DNA of 64,000 bases, from the NCBI GenBank assembly GCA_013115145.1, contig JAAPAO010000062.1, positions 32,577 to 96,576 of the forward strand, read 5' to 3'. Source of the stretch: Perkinsus chesapeaki. Taxonomy: Eukaryota; Perkinsozoa; Perkinsida; Perkinsidae. Below are positions 55,601-64,000 of the stretch, one piece after another (the stretch's first letter is position 1; each line of letters opens with the position of its first letter). The translations under genes were made by a program, and so were the position numbers. The notes under the pieces are model-generated. The model saw nothing but the letters and a program-made list of their open reading frames with translations. It searched no databases and was not told the DNA's origin.

Positions 55601-56734
55601 TTTCCTTCAGATCATCGAGATAAGTGGACTGTTCGTGACAGAGTTGGATAAGAAAGCTGAAGGCCTGTTTAATGATGAGCGCATCACTAGGCACCAGAGA
55701 GACGAGGCTCTCGCTGGAATAGACAACCTCAAGAAGACCGCGCTATCGGTGAGCTGCTGTCGTCGCGGCTTCACCGACTGGGTCGTTATCAATGCGTCAG
55801 GATTTGACAGCGAAGGTGGCAGAGCTCGAGCAAGAGCTGGCCAGAAAGGAGAGGAGAGAGAGGGAGCTGATGGAGCAAATTGAAGGGAAGGATGATGAGA
55901 TGACCAGGATGGCTGACAGTGTTAGAAGTGAGGTGCTCGAGGTCGAGGTGTTGATGGAAATGATTTGGTTCAGCGACGGTGGATGCAAGGGAATCTCAGC
56001 TGAATGAGGACTGGCACGGGAAGATGGAGAATCTCGAGGTGCAAGTTGACAGGCTTATTCGAGAAAAGGAGGAGCTCGAGGACGCTCTGGCCAACACAGA
56101 GGAAAGAGTAAGGCTAGCTCAAGATGGACAGGTGGGCTGCTTGTTGGCGAATGGCCGCGGGTTCGATCCTCGATTGGGGTATTTTAGGCTGATTTCGAGT
56201 CTGACAAGAACAACGAGATCGACGTTCTGACGGAGACGCTGATCGAGAAGACCGGGTAGGTGGTGATTTGGAGTCTCGATTCGTAGGGGGTTGGGCTGGC
56301 AGGGAGATCGCCCGATTGAACGAGGAGCTGGAGAGGATGCAAGCAGATCTTGAGAACGCTGAGGCGGCCGCCAAGGAAGCCGAGCTTACGCTGTTCTCTA
56401 CGACCAGGGACATGGCCGCCGAGCACGACAAGCATATCGCTGAGTGGAGGGAGAGGGTGGCCCAGTTGCAGGGGGAGAACGGTGAGATAGAAGCGAGGCT
56501 TAGGGAGGAGATAGAGGGGAGAGAGAAGGCCATCAGGATTGTGTACGAAGAGAAGGCTGCGGCTACTGAGGTAGGCTGGAAAGGGTAGGTGACGGTAATA
56601 GTTGTTGTTGTGATTGGTAGGCGGCACACGAAGCAATGACGAAGCTGAGGGAAGAGATAAAGGAGTTGAAGGATAGAGTCGCAAGGGGCGGTGGGCAGCG
56701 GTCTAAGCGAAGATGCTTACCGTTCTGCCGTTAA
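52613..56734 (+). CDS. Guanylate-binding-protein (GBP) family dynamin-like GTPase
   Basis: Eighteen exons close in phase (first 52613-53012, last 56621-56734) giving 1041 residues; most introns are 40-60 nt. Residues 1-255: Ser/Pro-rich extension. GTPase domain: P-loop GTYRSGKS (295-302), switch region ACTQGIWMY, DCEGLGSID (G3, D-E-G), and FLWVLRDF with the GBP-type R-D guanine site. The segment between P-loop and switch 1 carries an extra Lys-rich insert (ENKLLSKLLKLGRKK). Then comes the helical domain (DDLQKLDTLPDSKLRKEF...KIWRM, GGTAFTPAALSAFI) and a long coiled coil (from about 800: AELEQELARKERRERELMEQ) ending CLPFCR, where cysteines might be lipidated. GBPs oligomerise on membranes; the role here is unknown. 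Two introns contain tRNA-like sequence, one a minisatellite. Confidence 0.9.
54253..54340 (+). other. tRNA-like sequence inside a GBP intron (sense)
   Basis: The 88-nt intron contains TGGCGGAGCGGTTAGTGC (A-box-like) and, 28 nt later, CTGGTTCGAACC (B-box-like), the spacing of a tRNA gene. T-stem and acceptor pairing are poor, so it is not a functional tRNA by eye. Confidence 0.6.
54491..54638 (+). repeat. 38-bp minisatellite, four copies, in a GBP intron
   Basis: Unit CATTTATATATTATTTTTAT + ACCTCCACTTCCCCATTA, repeated four times with increasing divergence. The last copy runs into the splice acceptor (CACTTTATCAG), so the repeat supplies the polypyrimidine tract. Confidence 0.9.
56132..56187 (+). 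other. tRNA-like T-arm inside a second GBP intron
   Basis: The 56-nt intron contains GGCCGCGGGTTCGATCCTCG, a B-box with 4 of 5 T-stem pairs possible (including a G-T). No A-box or anticodon arm is convincing. Confidence 0.45.
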
Positions 56735-57152
56735 TTAAATATGGGGAGTATCTTGAGGTTGAGCATGCAAGATATAAAATAGGTCCAGTAGATGAGAAGA
56801 ATATTAGTATAAGTTGTATTACGAGTGAAGTTTATTATTATAAGGCTGCTGTTGTGATAATTATCCAAGTCTCATTCTACTACCACCACCACTGCCATCA
56901 TCATCACTTCATATTGTTTACTTTCATTTATGTCTCCTTGGTACCATTATGCAAGCTCATCCTGCTCATCCTCCTCCTCCTACTTGATCATCATCATCAT
57001 CATCATGAGTATGACGGTGGTCTCATAATCGATCATAACAATATTTGTCACTAAACATGTTCATCAAAGTGCCGCCTTTCTAGGACAACTCTCTACCACT
57101 GCTGATTGAGTTGAAGTGAATGATGAAGTCAATTAGGCGTCCGTCAATTTCA
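56735..57152. other. 3' flank of the GBP gene and leader of the next gene
   Basis: Rich in CAT/CAC trinucleotide runs (for example 56985-57005). No gene recognised. Confidence 0.4.
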
Positions 57153-58091
57153 ATGGCATTTCATAAAGTGCCGTTGCCTCTATTTCTGCTGGTACGGCTT
57201 GGTGCTGGTCACCAGCAGCTTCCTCTTTCAGTTCTGGCTGGTGTCGGCGCTCGTCGCTGGAGCCGAGGCGGCGGAGTGAGTACCTTACGAATTTGTGAGT
57301 GTGAGTATGATTTAGTGGTAGAAGGCAGCTGCCTGATATCGAAGACCTCGAGTTCGTTTCCCTCCACGGATACTTTTCTTTCCCCAAGGATGATCCTCGC
57401 AGCGGCCTCAACTACCTCGGCACCACCGCCACTCTCGTAGACCCCGGTGAGCGCAGAGAGCATCTCTTCATTCCAGTGAGCCTTCAGATTCGTCGGGGGT
57501 GTATGGCAGTCTTTTGATGCTCTACAACAAAGGAGAGGATAAGTTTGTTAGGGTAATCGTCGACACTCAGAGATTGCTGGATGACTATCAGAACGGAAAA
57601 ACTTGTAAAGGTTTCAATAAGACGGGAATAAGGAAATAAGCACTCAGGCATGCCGAACGACTCGCGGCGATTCTATCGGGCAGTGGCGGAGACGAAAGTG
57701 GTGGGGTTCGCGGATCAGAAGTGGGATGAGCCTTGGGACCCGGAGGGACCGACGGGGAAGGCTGTCGAGTTGAAGATGCAAAATGACGATTTGTCGGAGT
57801 GCCACTTGGATGTGGGAGAACTGTCGACGCTGTTCCATGAGGATTCGACGGAGAAGGAGGGCTTCGCGTGGCTGGCGGGAGGTGGGTGGGGGAGTGTTGT
57901 GGGAAAGCATTCGTAAGCTTTGTAATATAGAGGCTGCAGGAGCAGCAGCTCGAATAGAACCAGGAGTGGTACTATGTAACTCATTGAATGTGCCGGCGAT
58001 TCTGCGAGAGTCCCTGAATGGTGGCCTTTGCGAATTGGACGAACTGTGTTGTTACTGCAAGCAAGGCAGTTATATCCCTTCATCGAGATAG
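57153..58091 (+). CDS. Secreted/lumenal protein of unknown function
   Basis: Six exons (57153-57191, 57232-57275, 57316-57446, 57488-57610, 57648-57881, 57931-58091) close in phase with introns of 37-49 nt; 243 residues. Splicing creates a textbook signal peptide: MAFHKVPLPLFLLFWLVSAL then VAGAEA, predicted cut near residue 26. The mature part begins acidic (DIEDLEFVSLHGYFSFPKDD), has strand-like SSGVYGSLLMLYNKGEDKF and VRVIVDTQRLLDDY, and ends in a Cys cluster (CELDELCCYCKQGS). No family recognised. Unspliced, the frame would stop at 57637; the GTTTCA...CTCAG intron removes that stop and the downstream exons keep protein-like composition. Confidence 0.6.
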
Positions 58092-58859
58092 TGCTCCAAA
58101 CTAGCGGATGGCGCCTCTCATCAAACGACCTACACCGGAGATCAACTTGCATCGGTCAAGTGTTCCTCGAGGGTCCTTAGGCGCTTGTATTGCGGTAAAA
58201 AGCTCACGGTGGTGGCCCACCACTGGTGGGAAACAATTAGGTACTGAATGCAATCCATCTCCGCCACTCCCATTCGACGGGGAGTAAAAGGCCTCCCCGG
58301 AAAGCCTTCCGTTCCCCGACGAGAAAAGATGCTTGTTCTAGGCCCTAGTGTTCCGCCAGTCCCTTGCGTATCTGAATAGTAATCTACCAATGGTCGCTGC
58401 CGGCTGCTGCTGCTGTGATTGAAATTGTTCAAGGGCGATTTGTTGCCTATTATCTGCTTCGTTGTGTGGAGTGTAGAGACGATCTGTGGTAGGTGATGGA
58501 GATGATGTGACAGAAGTGGCGGTGCCAGGGTCAATGATTGAGGTGATACGGGTGGTGATACGGGTGGTGGATACTTGAGTGCAGCAGTAGCATCATCACC
58601 TTTGAAGTTGCGGCATATAAATAACAGCCATCATGCATTTGGCTTAGAACTCATACTTCCATCTGCCCACACCTTACCAAACGACTTCTCCGTCATATAT
58701 AATTCTGCCCCCATTTACCACCGGGTAATTGATCGATGACAGCAGCAGCAGCACCGCCGGCGACTCAGTAGCATCTATGAACTTGAAGATTCATCAACAC
58801 TCGAATACCATTTCGTTTGATAACATGTCATTCGGTGTTGTACGTGTCCTCTATCGGAA
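58092..58859. other. Intergenic
   Basis: Nothing recognised. Simple CAG and CAT runs around 58400 and 58740. Short minus-strand frames (58142-58534) lack support. Confidence 0.4.
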
Positions 58860-59926
58860 ATGATAGATTACAGAGGAGGTATCGTTGCTCAGGTGCGGTC
58901 GGTGGATGATGATGAGGAGGAGGAGGGTGGAGGGCAGGAAGAGGCTGATGGGACTGGAGAGGATCAAGAGGATAACGGCGAAGGGGACGAGGAGGAGGAG
59001 TCGGTTGGAGGAGGCGGGGGGAGCGCCGAGGACAGAGATGCCTCGAAGAAGTCCGTGAGTGTTTGTGTGTTTAAGTTCGACTGTCGACGATCTTGCTGGG
59101 CAGTTGGCTCCGGGTGTGTCTGAGATTGATACCGAGATGAGCCAAATTGGTGAAAGAAGATACATCGAGGAGAGACAGGTGTCGTTGATGGCTTTGGCAT
59201 AGTAAGCGATACTACTACCACCGCCATCTGTGACCGTGACGTCCGACGGTCTTCAGTGCCATGCAGGAGAGTGCCGCACTTCGTACAGGAACGGCTATGC
59301 TGTTCAACACGTAGGTGCGAATGAGGTCCACTGATGGGCAACTAGTTCCTCAGTCACCTCTGGCCGCTTGAGGATCTTATAGCGATACTGGATGAACGAT
59401 CTGATGAGTTGGAGAAGAACCTGGACGCGGCATTCCAGGATCTAGTGGATACCTCCGAGAAGGTTGGTCGCACTAAGTTGGTCTCGATTATCAAGTGAAT
59501 GATCGACTATCGGTATCGATCATACCTAGTTGATTAACTCATTTTCGAAGTGAGTTTTACAAACGCTTTCCATTAGGTTGCTTTTCCGTTGATCGATCGG
59601 CTCGGTAAAGAATTCCACAATGTGGCGAAGGAGATAAAATCTATGCCTGGCCCGACGGTGAGGCGCTCCCCTCATGCTTGCTATCTCCAGTGACTGGAGT
59701 CCAGTCAGAGATAGATTCCTGGCTGAGAAATGTAAGACTTCGATTCCTCAGGACCCTTACCCTTTGGCTGACCTGCGTGCAGAAGTTCGAGGCGGAGGCG
59801 GAGGAGGCGAAGCCATGCGTAACGATGAGGAAGGCGGGGGAGATACTTCCAATGAGGAGGGGGGAAATGGAGAAGGAGAAAACGTTGAAGAAGAGGCAGA
59901 TGATGAGTGATGGACATGATTACTAA
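58860..59926 (+). CDS. Acidic N-terminus plus helical protein, unknown
   Basis: Exons inferred: 58860-59053, about 59103-59201, about 59257-59309, about 59353-59462, about 59578-59658, about 59706-59729 and about 59781-59926, with introns mostly 43-55 nt; joins are in frame. N-terminal 65 residues are almost all Asp/Glu/Gly (VDDDEEEEGGGQEEADG). The rest is helical: PGVSEIDTEMSQIGERRYIE, MQESAALRTGTAMLFN, LWPLEDLIAILDERSDELEK, then LGKEFHNVAKEIKSMPGP and a basic end (KEKTLKKRQMM). The helical part could belong to a membrane-remodelling or trafficking protein, but no domain can be named. Confidence 0.5.
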
Positions 59927-60062
59927 AGCAATGTCTCGTTAGTGCTGATGGTGTTTAATTTTTATGTGAGTTGGTCAGTGGAGGCTCTCAAAGGTTCAGT
60001 GGCCTACCAACCGCTCCAAAACGCTCGTGAAGTCGCAACGATTGGAAATCGTTGATACAAGA

Positions 60063-60144
60063 CGACACCTGAGGGATTCGAACCCTCGCGGGCAGAACCC
60101 AACGGCTTAGCAGGCCGCCGCCTTAACCACTCGGCCAAAGTGTC
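60063..60144 (-). tRNA. tRNA-Ser (GCT)
   Basis: Class II tRNA on the minus strand: acceptor GACACTT/AGGTGTC, D-arm GGCCGAGTGGTTAAGGC, anticodon loop CTGCTAA (anticodon GCT), long variable arm, T-arm GAGGG/CCCTC. Complete. Confidence 0.95.
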
Positions 60145-60388
60145 TGCAGATTCCAGTTGTGGCTTGTCTTCAACATGCAAACTCTGTAAAAACCCTAAGC
60201 CACCATTCATTTAAAATGTGGATGCCTAGATGGATTAGTCGGTCATCTCCGCCATACTCGGAGGAGCTTTGCTCCACCATACATGCATTAGCGTATTGAA
60301 AGTCAGTACGGTTGTTGTTGAAACGTCGAGTTTGTGAGATCACTGGACAAGAACGCAACACGAAGAACGTTAAAACAGAAATAATGGT

Positions 60389-60876
60389 TCATCGTTTTCT
60401 TCCCAGAGCGAATTGATCTTCAGTCACAATATTAGACACCTTCATTCGAACCTAAACGTACCTTTATTAATTATACCGTATTTCCCACACAACTTACATG
60501 AGGTGGCGCCATTAATGCAACTCCCTTTCCCTGTTCTTGCCTTGGCCCACCAGCAGCAGTCCCCGACGCCTTCCCCTCCAACAGCTCATCAACACTAGGC
60601 AGCTTAATAGCATCCTCATTCACCTGACTTTGCCGCTCCATTTGCTTTGACATAGAGACACTAGTGCCTATGAGAACAGGTGAACAGGAGTACCGGGTGG
60701 CACGCACCAGACGAAGTTACTCTCTTCAGCTTTTCTGCCTCCCCCTCATTGCCCTTCTCTCGAGGAGACCGACCCCTCTTGCCGCTCTGAGCTGGCTCTG
60801 GGTACTCAGTCTCGGAATCAGACGAACTGTAGCCACCGAGGCCCAGCCCAGTGGTAGGCTCCTCCTGCCGACTCAT
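60389..60876 (-). CDS. Small nuclear-type protein with LPSVDELL and N-VTED motifs
   Basis: Likely start ATG 60876. First exon: Ser/acidic linker YSSSDSETEYPEPAQSGKRG then a charged Lys/Glu-rich stretch. Second coding part (about 60490-60660): DAIKLPSVDELLEGKASG and PRQEQGKGVALMAPP. It joins in phase to the last exon (about 60389-60439) reading VSNIVTEDQFALGRKR. The trio of an acidic SSDSE patch, LPSxDELL and NxVTED near a PP recalls small conserved eukaryotic proteins of the C1orf52/PRCC kind. The junction between first and second exon is not phase-resolved. Confidence 0.45.
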
Positions 60877-60955
60877 AGAAGAACTGAGACTGCGCAAGTT
60901 CTAATCGCCGATATCTTCAACAAAAACAATCGTCAATAGAAAAGTGAATGCAACA

Positions 60956-61691
60956 CTACGCTTCTGCCGTTTTCGCAGCGGCCCCGACCTTCGGCGCCAC
61001 TCCCAGTGCTTTTAAGAGGTCCTTAAAATCGACACTGCGGTTGTTAGTCGTTGAATTTTGCGGCGCATCAGCAGCTCGGCTCTTCGCTTGTTGTTGTCGC
61101 ACTTCTCTTGCAAGCTCGGCGGCCTCCTCATCGCTCAGCCTGAGACGGGTTATCCAAGGACGATTTGAAGGAAGTGTGGTATGACCTCTCCCCCATAGCC
61201 TTCAACACATACAATAGGTCGTCTGCCGGAACCGAGTCATCCCCAGACTCATTCAGCCTCCTTATTTCCCCAACAGATTTCCCGCCAAGAAAGAATCTAG
61301 TGCCATCCTGACGTAATAAAAGTCCGTAATCGTCGCAGCCGCCTGCGGTACCCGAAGACCTTCAAGCTGGGCCGGCGTCGCTGAGCTCTGAATCGACTCG
61401 TGCTCGGCTCGAGAAACTTGCCGGAGAAAAGTCTCCTCGGAGATCTGAGCAGGCGAGTTCAAAACAACAACAAACAATGTGACTACCTTTCCTGTCTCAT
61501 CAGGATCGGCATCCTTGATCATTTGCTGTAACGTAGCCGCGGTGCAGTTGTACCCGAGGGACCTCAGAACGGTCGAAAGTTCATCAGTGGGTATCTCTGA
61601 CAGGCGACTGTCCTCCGAGGCTCAATCAATCGCTTAAAGGCCAGTTGTTTCGCGAATGCGGAGACCCAGAGCCAGGCCTTGCTTTGGCCAT
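60956..61691 (-). CDS. Calmodulin-like EF-hand protein
   Basis: Five exons (61666-61691, 61487-61607, 61352-61444, 61186-61307, 60956-61139) close in phase with introns of 58, 42, 44 and 46 nt; 181 residues. Calmodulin architecture: IPTDELSTVLRSLGYN (helix after hand 1), LQQMIKDADPDETGKISEETFL (hand 2; DPDETGKI resembles centrin loops), ADDLLYVLKAMGERLSDEEA (hand 3 exit helix), SVDFKDLLKALG (hand 4 exit). Canonical Asp ligands survive only in hand 2; the other loops are shortened or lack them. So it is more like a myosin light chain or regulatory EF-hand subunit than a Ca sensor. The first exon encodes only nine residues, and its junction is the least certain. Confidence 0.7.
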
Positions 61692-63370
61692 GCTAGAAGG
61701 CAGAGCTTTATCAGTCAAGGTTATATAACCGTATCGGTCAACTCTCCATGTGCCCGCCGGTAACACCATGACAAAGCGAGATCTAGAGCATGTTAATAAT
61801 TACTCCCGAGGATGCTGATGAAATCGGTATATTCAGACGCCAGTAGATGTATTCGAAATCTCTGGCAGAATCAAACCGTATTGATGGACCACATAACACT
61901 TGGGAGCTAAACTCCCCAAGTGAGCGAGTGTAGCTGATGCTGCTGCTGCCAGTGCAGCTCTGTTACCCCCCCACTGCATTACCTCCCTCTGACTCCCTAT
62001 CAAACATAGAGAAGGCCTCCTTGGCCTCGGATATCTGATCGGATGTGAGGTTGGAATAATAGTCAGACATGAATGAAAACTGAGTTACCAGACCTCAGCA
62101 GCATCATCGCCATACGAACTTTACATATCAATAACGAAGCTCCTCGTAACGGAGTAATATGGTCAATTGGCCAGAAACCAAAGGCTTCGATCATGCTGAT
62201 CATTCGACAGGAGGTCTCATCTATCAATCACACTGAGGCACTGTTGATGCCCACAAAGATCACACCATGCATTTTGGAGCGTTATTTTGCCCCTCAGGAT
62301 CTGCCACCGGACGCCTTCGTCCGAAATGATCGGGTTTTCGTCCGCGCATCCGGCCACCTTTTCGAAGCCTTTCAGATTCACGGAAGTCAGTAGGAGTCTG
62401 TCACGTGTTGACTGCCGTGGTGTTCAACTGTACACAGTACTACGCCTATCTATATCTAAATAGCGTGCCCCGACAAAACCGTCCAGAAATTAAATGGGTA
62501 AAAACGTCACATCCTCCAACTTCTACACTCCACTGCTTTCACCTCATTGACGGTACCTTCGGCAAGGTACCTATCATTCGCAAGCACTCCACCTTCTGAG
62601 CCTGCTCACCAACACCACATGTGCTTCCCTACTTCCTGCTTCACGTCATTCATCTCCTCCCTAAACCGCCCTCTTCAATCATGTCATGCACTTCTCACGC
62701 ACTTGCTGCAATTTGCATCAAATGCTCGGGGCCCACTTTCCATACTTCCTCCTCCCCATCTCCTTACCATATTCTTTCTCCCTACCACCCACACTCCACA
62801 TCATCGGCCCACATTATCACCCATCGTTCTCTTCCTCTCCCACCACTCTCCCACCACTCTCCCACTACACACCGTATTCCCCCATTTCCACCTTCATAAA
62901 TCCTTCTCCTACTGCCAACACCCCCATTCCCTCTTCGCCCTCCCATAAACTTCCATCTTGCATATTTTCTGCATTCCCTGCTCTTTGCACTAACAACTCC
63001 TCTTTTACCCCTCTCTGTTAATCGCATTTACCTCCGTAGCTACTTAAACCTCATTCCTCAATTCCTACTTCTCTCTACGACTACTGCGCTTCTTGCATGC
63101 TTCCTCACGACAAGAATAACCTCTCGGGCTTACGAAACAACACTTTCACTACCCTCCCTGCCGAGGACAAGGTAACTCCCGGGTATTCTGCACCCCCTTC
63201 CCTTTCCTTTCTCATTTGGCCTTCAGCATTACCACGACAACAACACTTTACGCCTTTGCCCCCTGAGGAAGCGGTAACCCTGTCTCTGCTTTACTTCAAA
63301 CTCCCAGTACAGATCAACCTTTCTCTGAGCAGCTGCACGATTTTTTAACTTTATGTGTTCTCCATGAGTC
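61692..63370. other. Probable 5' part of a degenerate mobile element; no intact gene
   Basis: The + frame 62073-62393 is open and Ile-rich (AIRTLHINNEAP, FVRASGHLFEAFQIHG) but unassigned. From about 62550 the DNA becomes strongly C/T-rich on the + strand with long shadow frames (Pro/Ser/His), which I regard as low complexity rather than coding. SEQLHDFLTLCVLHESW near 63330-63370 may belong to the helicase element that follows. Confidence 0.3.
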
Positions 63371-64000
63371 ATGGACCATGACATTTCTTACAGGCTCTCA
63401 GCACATTCTAAAACTCTGTCTTACTACTCATTATCCGACACATACACTCCTTTGATTACTCAATTCCCTGCTCACCTCATGTTTAATGTATTAAATACTC
63501 ACAGCACCGTACAAGGTATACTACAACCTTCCTATGCGCTTTCCGCATCTATAACTGCACTCGAAACGTTATTGACTCAAGATCAACAGTCAGTTTACAG
63601 TGTAATTACTTCGTCTTTAGACAATAACAACGGTGGATTTTTTTATATAGACGCTCCAGGGGGTACATGCAAAATACATCTCCTTAATCTTTTCTTGAAA
63701 AAGGCAGCTCTCCACCAACGCAATGGTGTCGCAATGTGCTTCGTCAGGGATAGCGGCTACACTGCTTGAAGGGGGGAGAACAGCGCACTCAGTCCTAAAG
63801 TTGCCCATCCCTGCCTCCCCTGATTCTATATGTAGTTTCACACCACGATCCAACACTCTTACGAAATGTACACTTTATTATCTGGGATGATGCAAGTATG
63901 ATGCATAGGTGACCGTTCTCTGAGGAACTCATGCATACACAACTATTATTCGGCGGGAAACTCCTCATATTAGCTGGAGACTTCAGACAGGTCACTCCCG
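63371..64000 (+). pseudogene. PIF1-like helicase of a Helitron, decayed, cut by the right edge
   Basis: Motifs in order but in shifting frames: LTQDQQSVYSVITSSL, FFYIDAPGGT followed by CK-I-H where active enzymes have GKT-H (Walker A damaged, about 63650-63680); then after a 1-nt shift SGIAATLLEGGRTAHSVLKL (about 63745-63805), IIWDDASMMHR with a TGA just after it (motif II, DE changed to DD), and LLILAGDFRQVTP at the edge (motif III). This order is diagnostic for the Helitron/PIF1 helicase domain. At least one frameshift and one in-frame stop mean this copy is inactive. Confidence 0.8.

Noticed and set aside
62547-63021. Long Ser/Pro/His-rich plus-strand frames
   Set aside because: All three frames are open because the strand is low-complexity C/T; no domain or splice logic.
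1-64000. Spliced-leader RNA gene or the dinoflagellate leader sequence
   Set aside because: I looked for CCGTAGCCAT...GGCTCAAG-type leaders and found none; also no CRISPR array, rRNA gene or insertion-sequence transposase.

Overview
The window reads as nuclear DNA of a protist. Most genes have canonical GT-AG introns of only about 40 to 60 nt at high density, alongside cytosolic-type tRNA genes and standard stop codons. Gene content (Plasmodium-type nucleoside phosphorylases, rhomboid protease, a spirochaete-like aspartate carbamoyltransferase, expanded pepsin-like proteins, a GBP GTPase) points to an alveolate, most plausibly a Perkinsus relative. This taxonomic call is inference from gene style, not from a marker gene.

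Layout. 1-2.3 kb: SLC45-type sugar transporter (cut by the left edge) and aspartate carbamoyltransferase, both minus. 2.9-4.6 kb: small plus-strand genes. 5.1-13.2 kb: a compact minus-strand series of TMEM115, TIM23, ALG1 (12 exons, with an antisense tRNA-Phe in one intron), one unresolved gene and a FoP/CHTOP-like mRNA-export protein. 13.7-15.8 kb: ribosomal protein eL20 and a nucleoside phosphorylase. 15.8-18.3 kb: gene-poor. 18.3-26.9 kb: a duplicated module of double pepsin-like protein (plus) and FkbM methyltransferase (minus); one copy of each gene is broken. 27.3-44.7 kb: a long minus-strand run of two coiled-coil/unknown genes, a rhomboid protease, an unknown gene, tail-anchored cytochrome b5, and two methylsterol monooxygenase paralogues. 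44.7-52.6 kb: gene-poor, with tRNA-Pro, tRNA-Cys, a two-TM protein and a second nucleoside phosphorylase. 52.6-59.9 kb: three plus-strand genes including an 18-exon guanylate-binding-protein GTPase. 60-61.7 kb: tRNA-Ser and two minus-strand genes (NVVTED-like and EF-hand). The right edge is a decayed Helitron/PIF1 helicase.

Functional links: cytochrome b5 is the known electron carrier for C4-methylsterol oxidation, so the cytochrome b5/MSMO/MSMO trio looks like a sterol-demethylation neighbourhood. Exon models were built by hand from reading frames, splice signals and family alignments recalled from knowledge. Where every exon phase closes I say so; elsewhere I give only a range. The most unusual signals are short introns that look tRNA-derived (two antisense, two sense), the duplicated protease/methyltransferase module, the ATCase with a PyrI-type zinc tail, and a 202-bp element with TA target duplication inside an intron.
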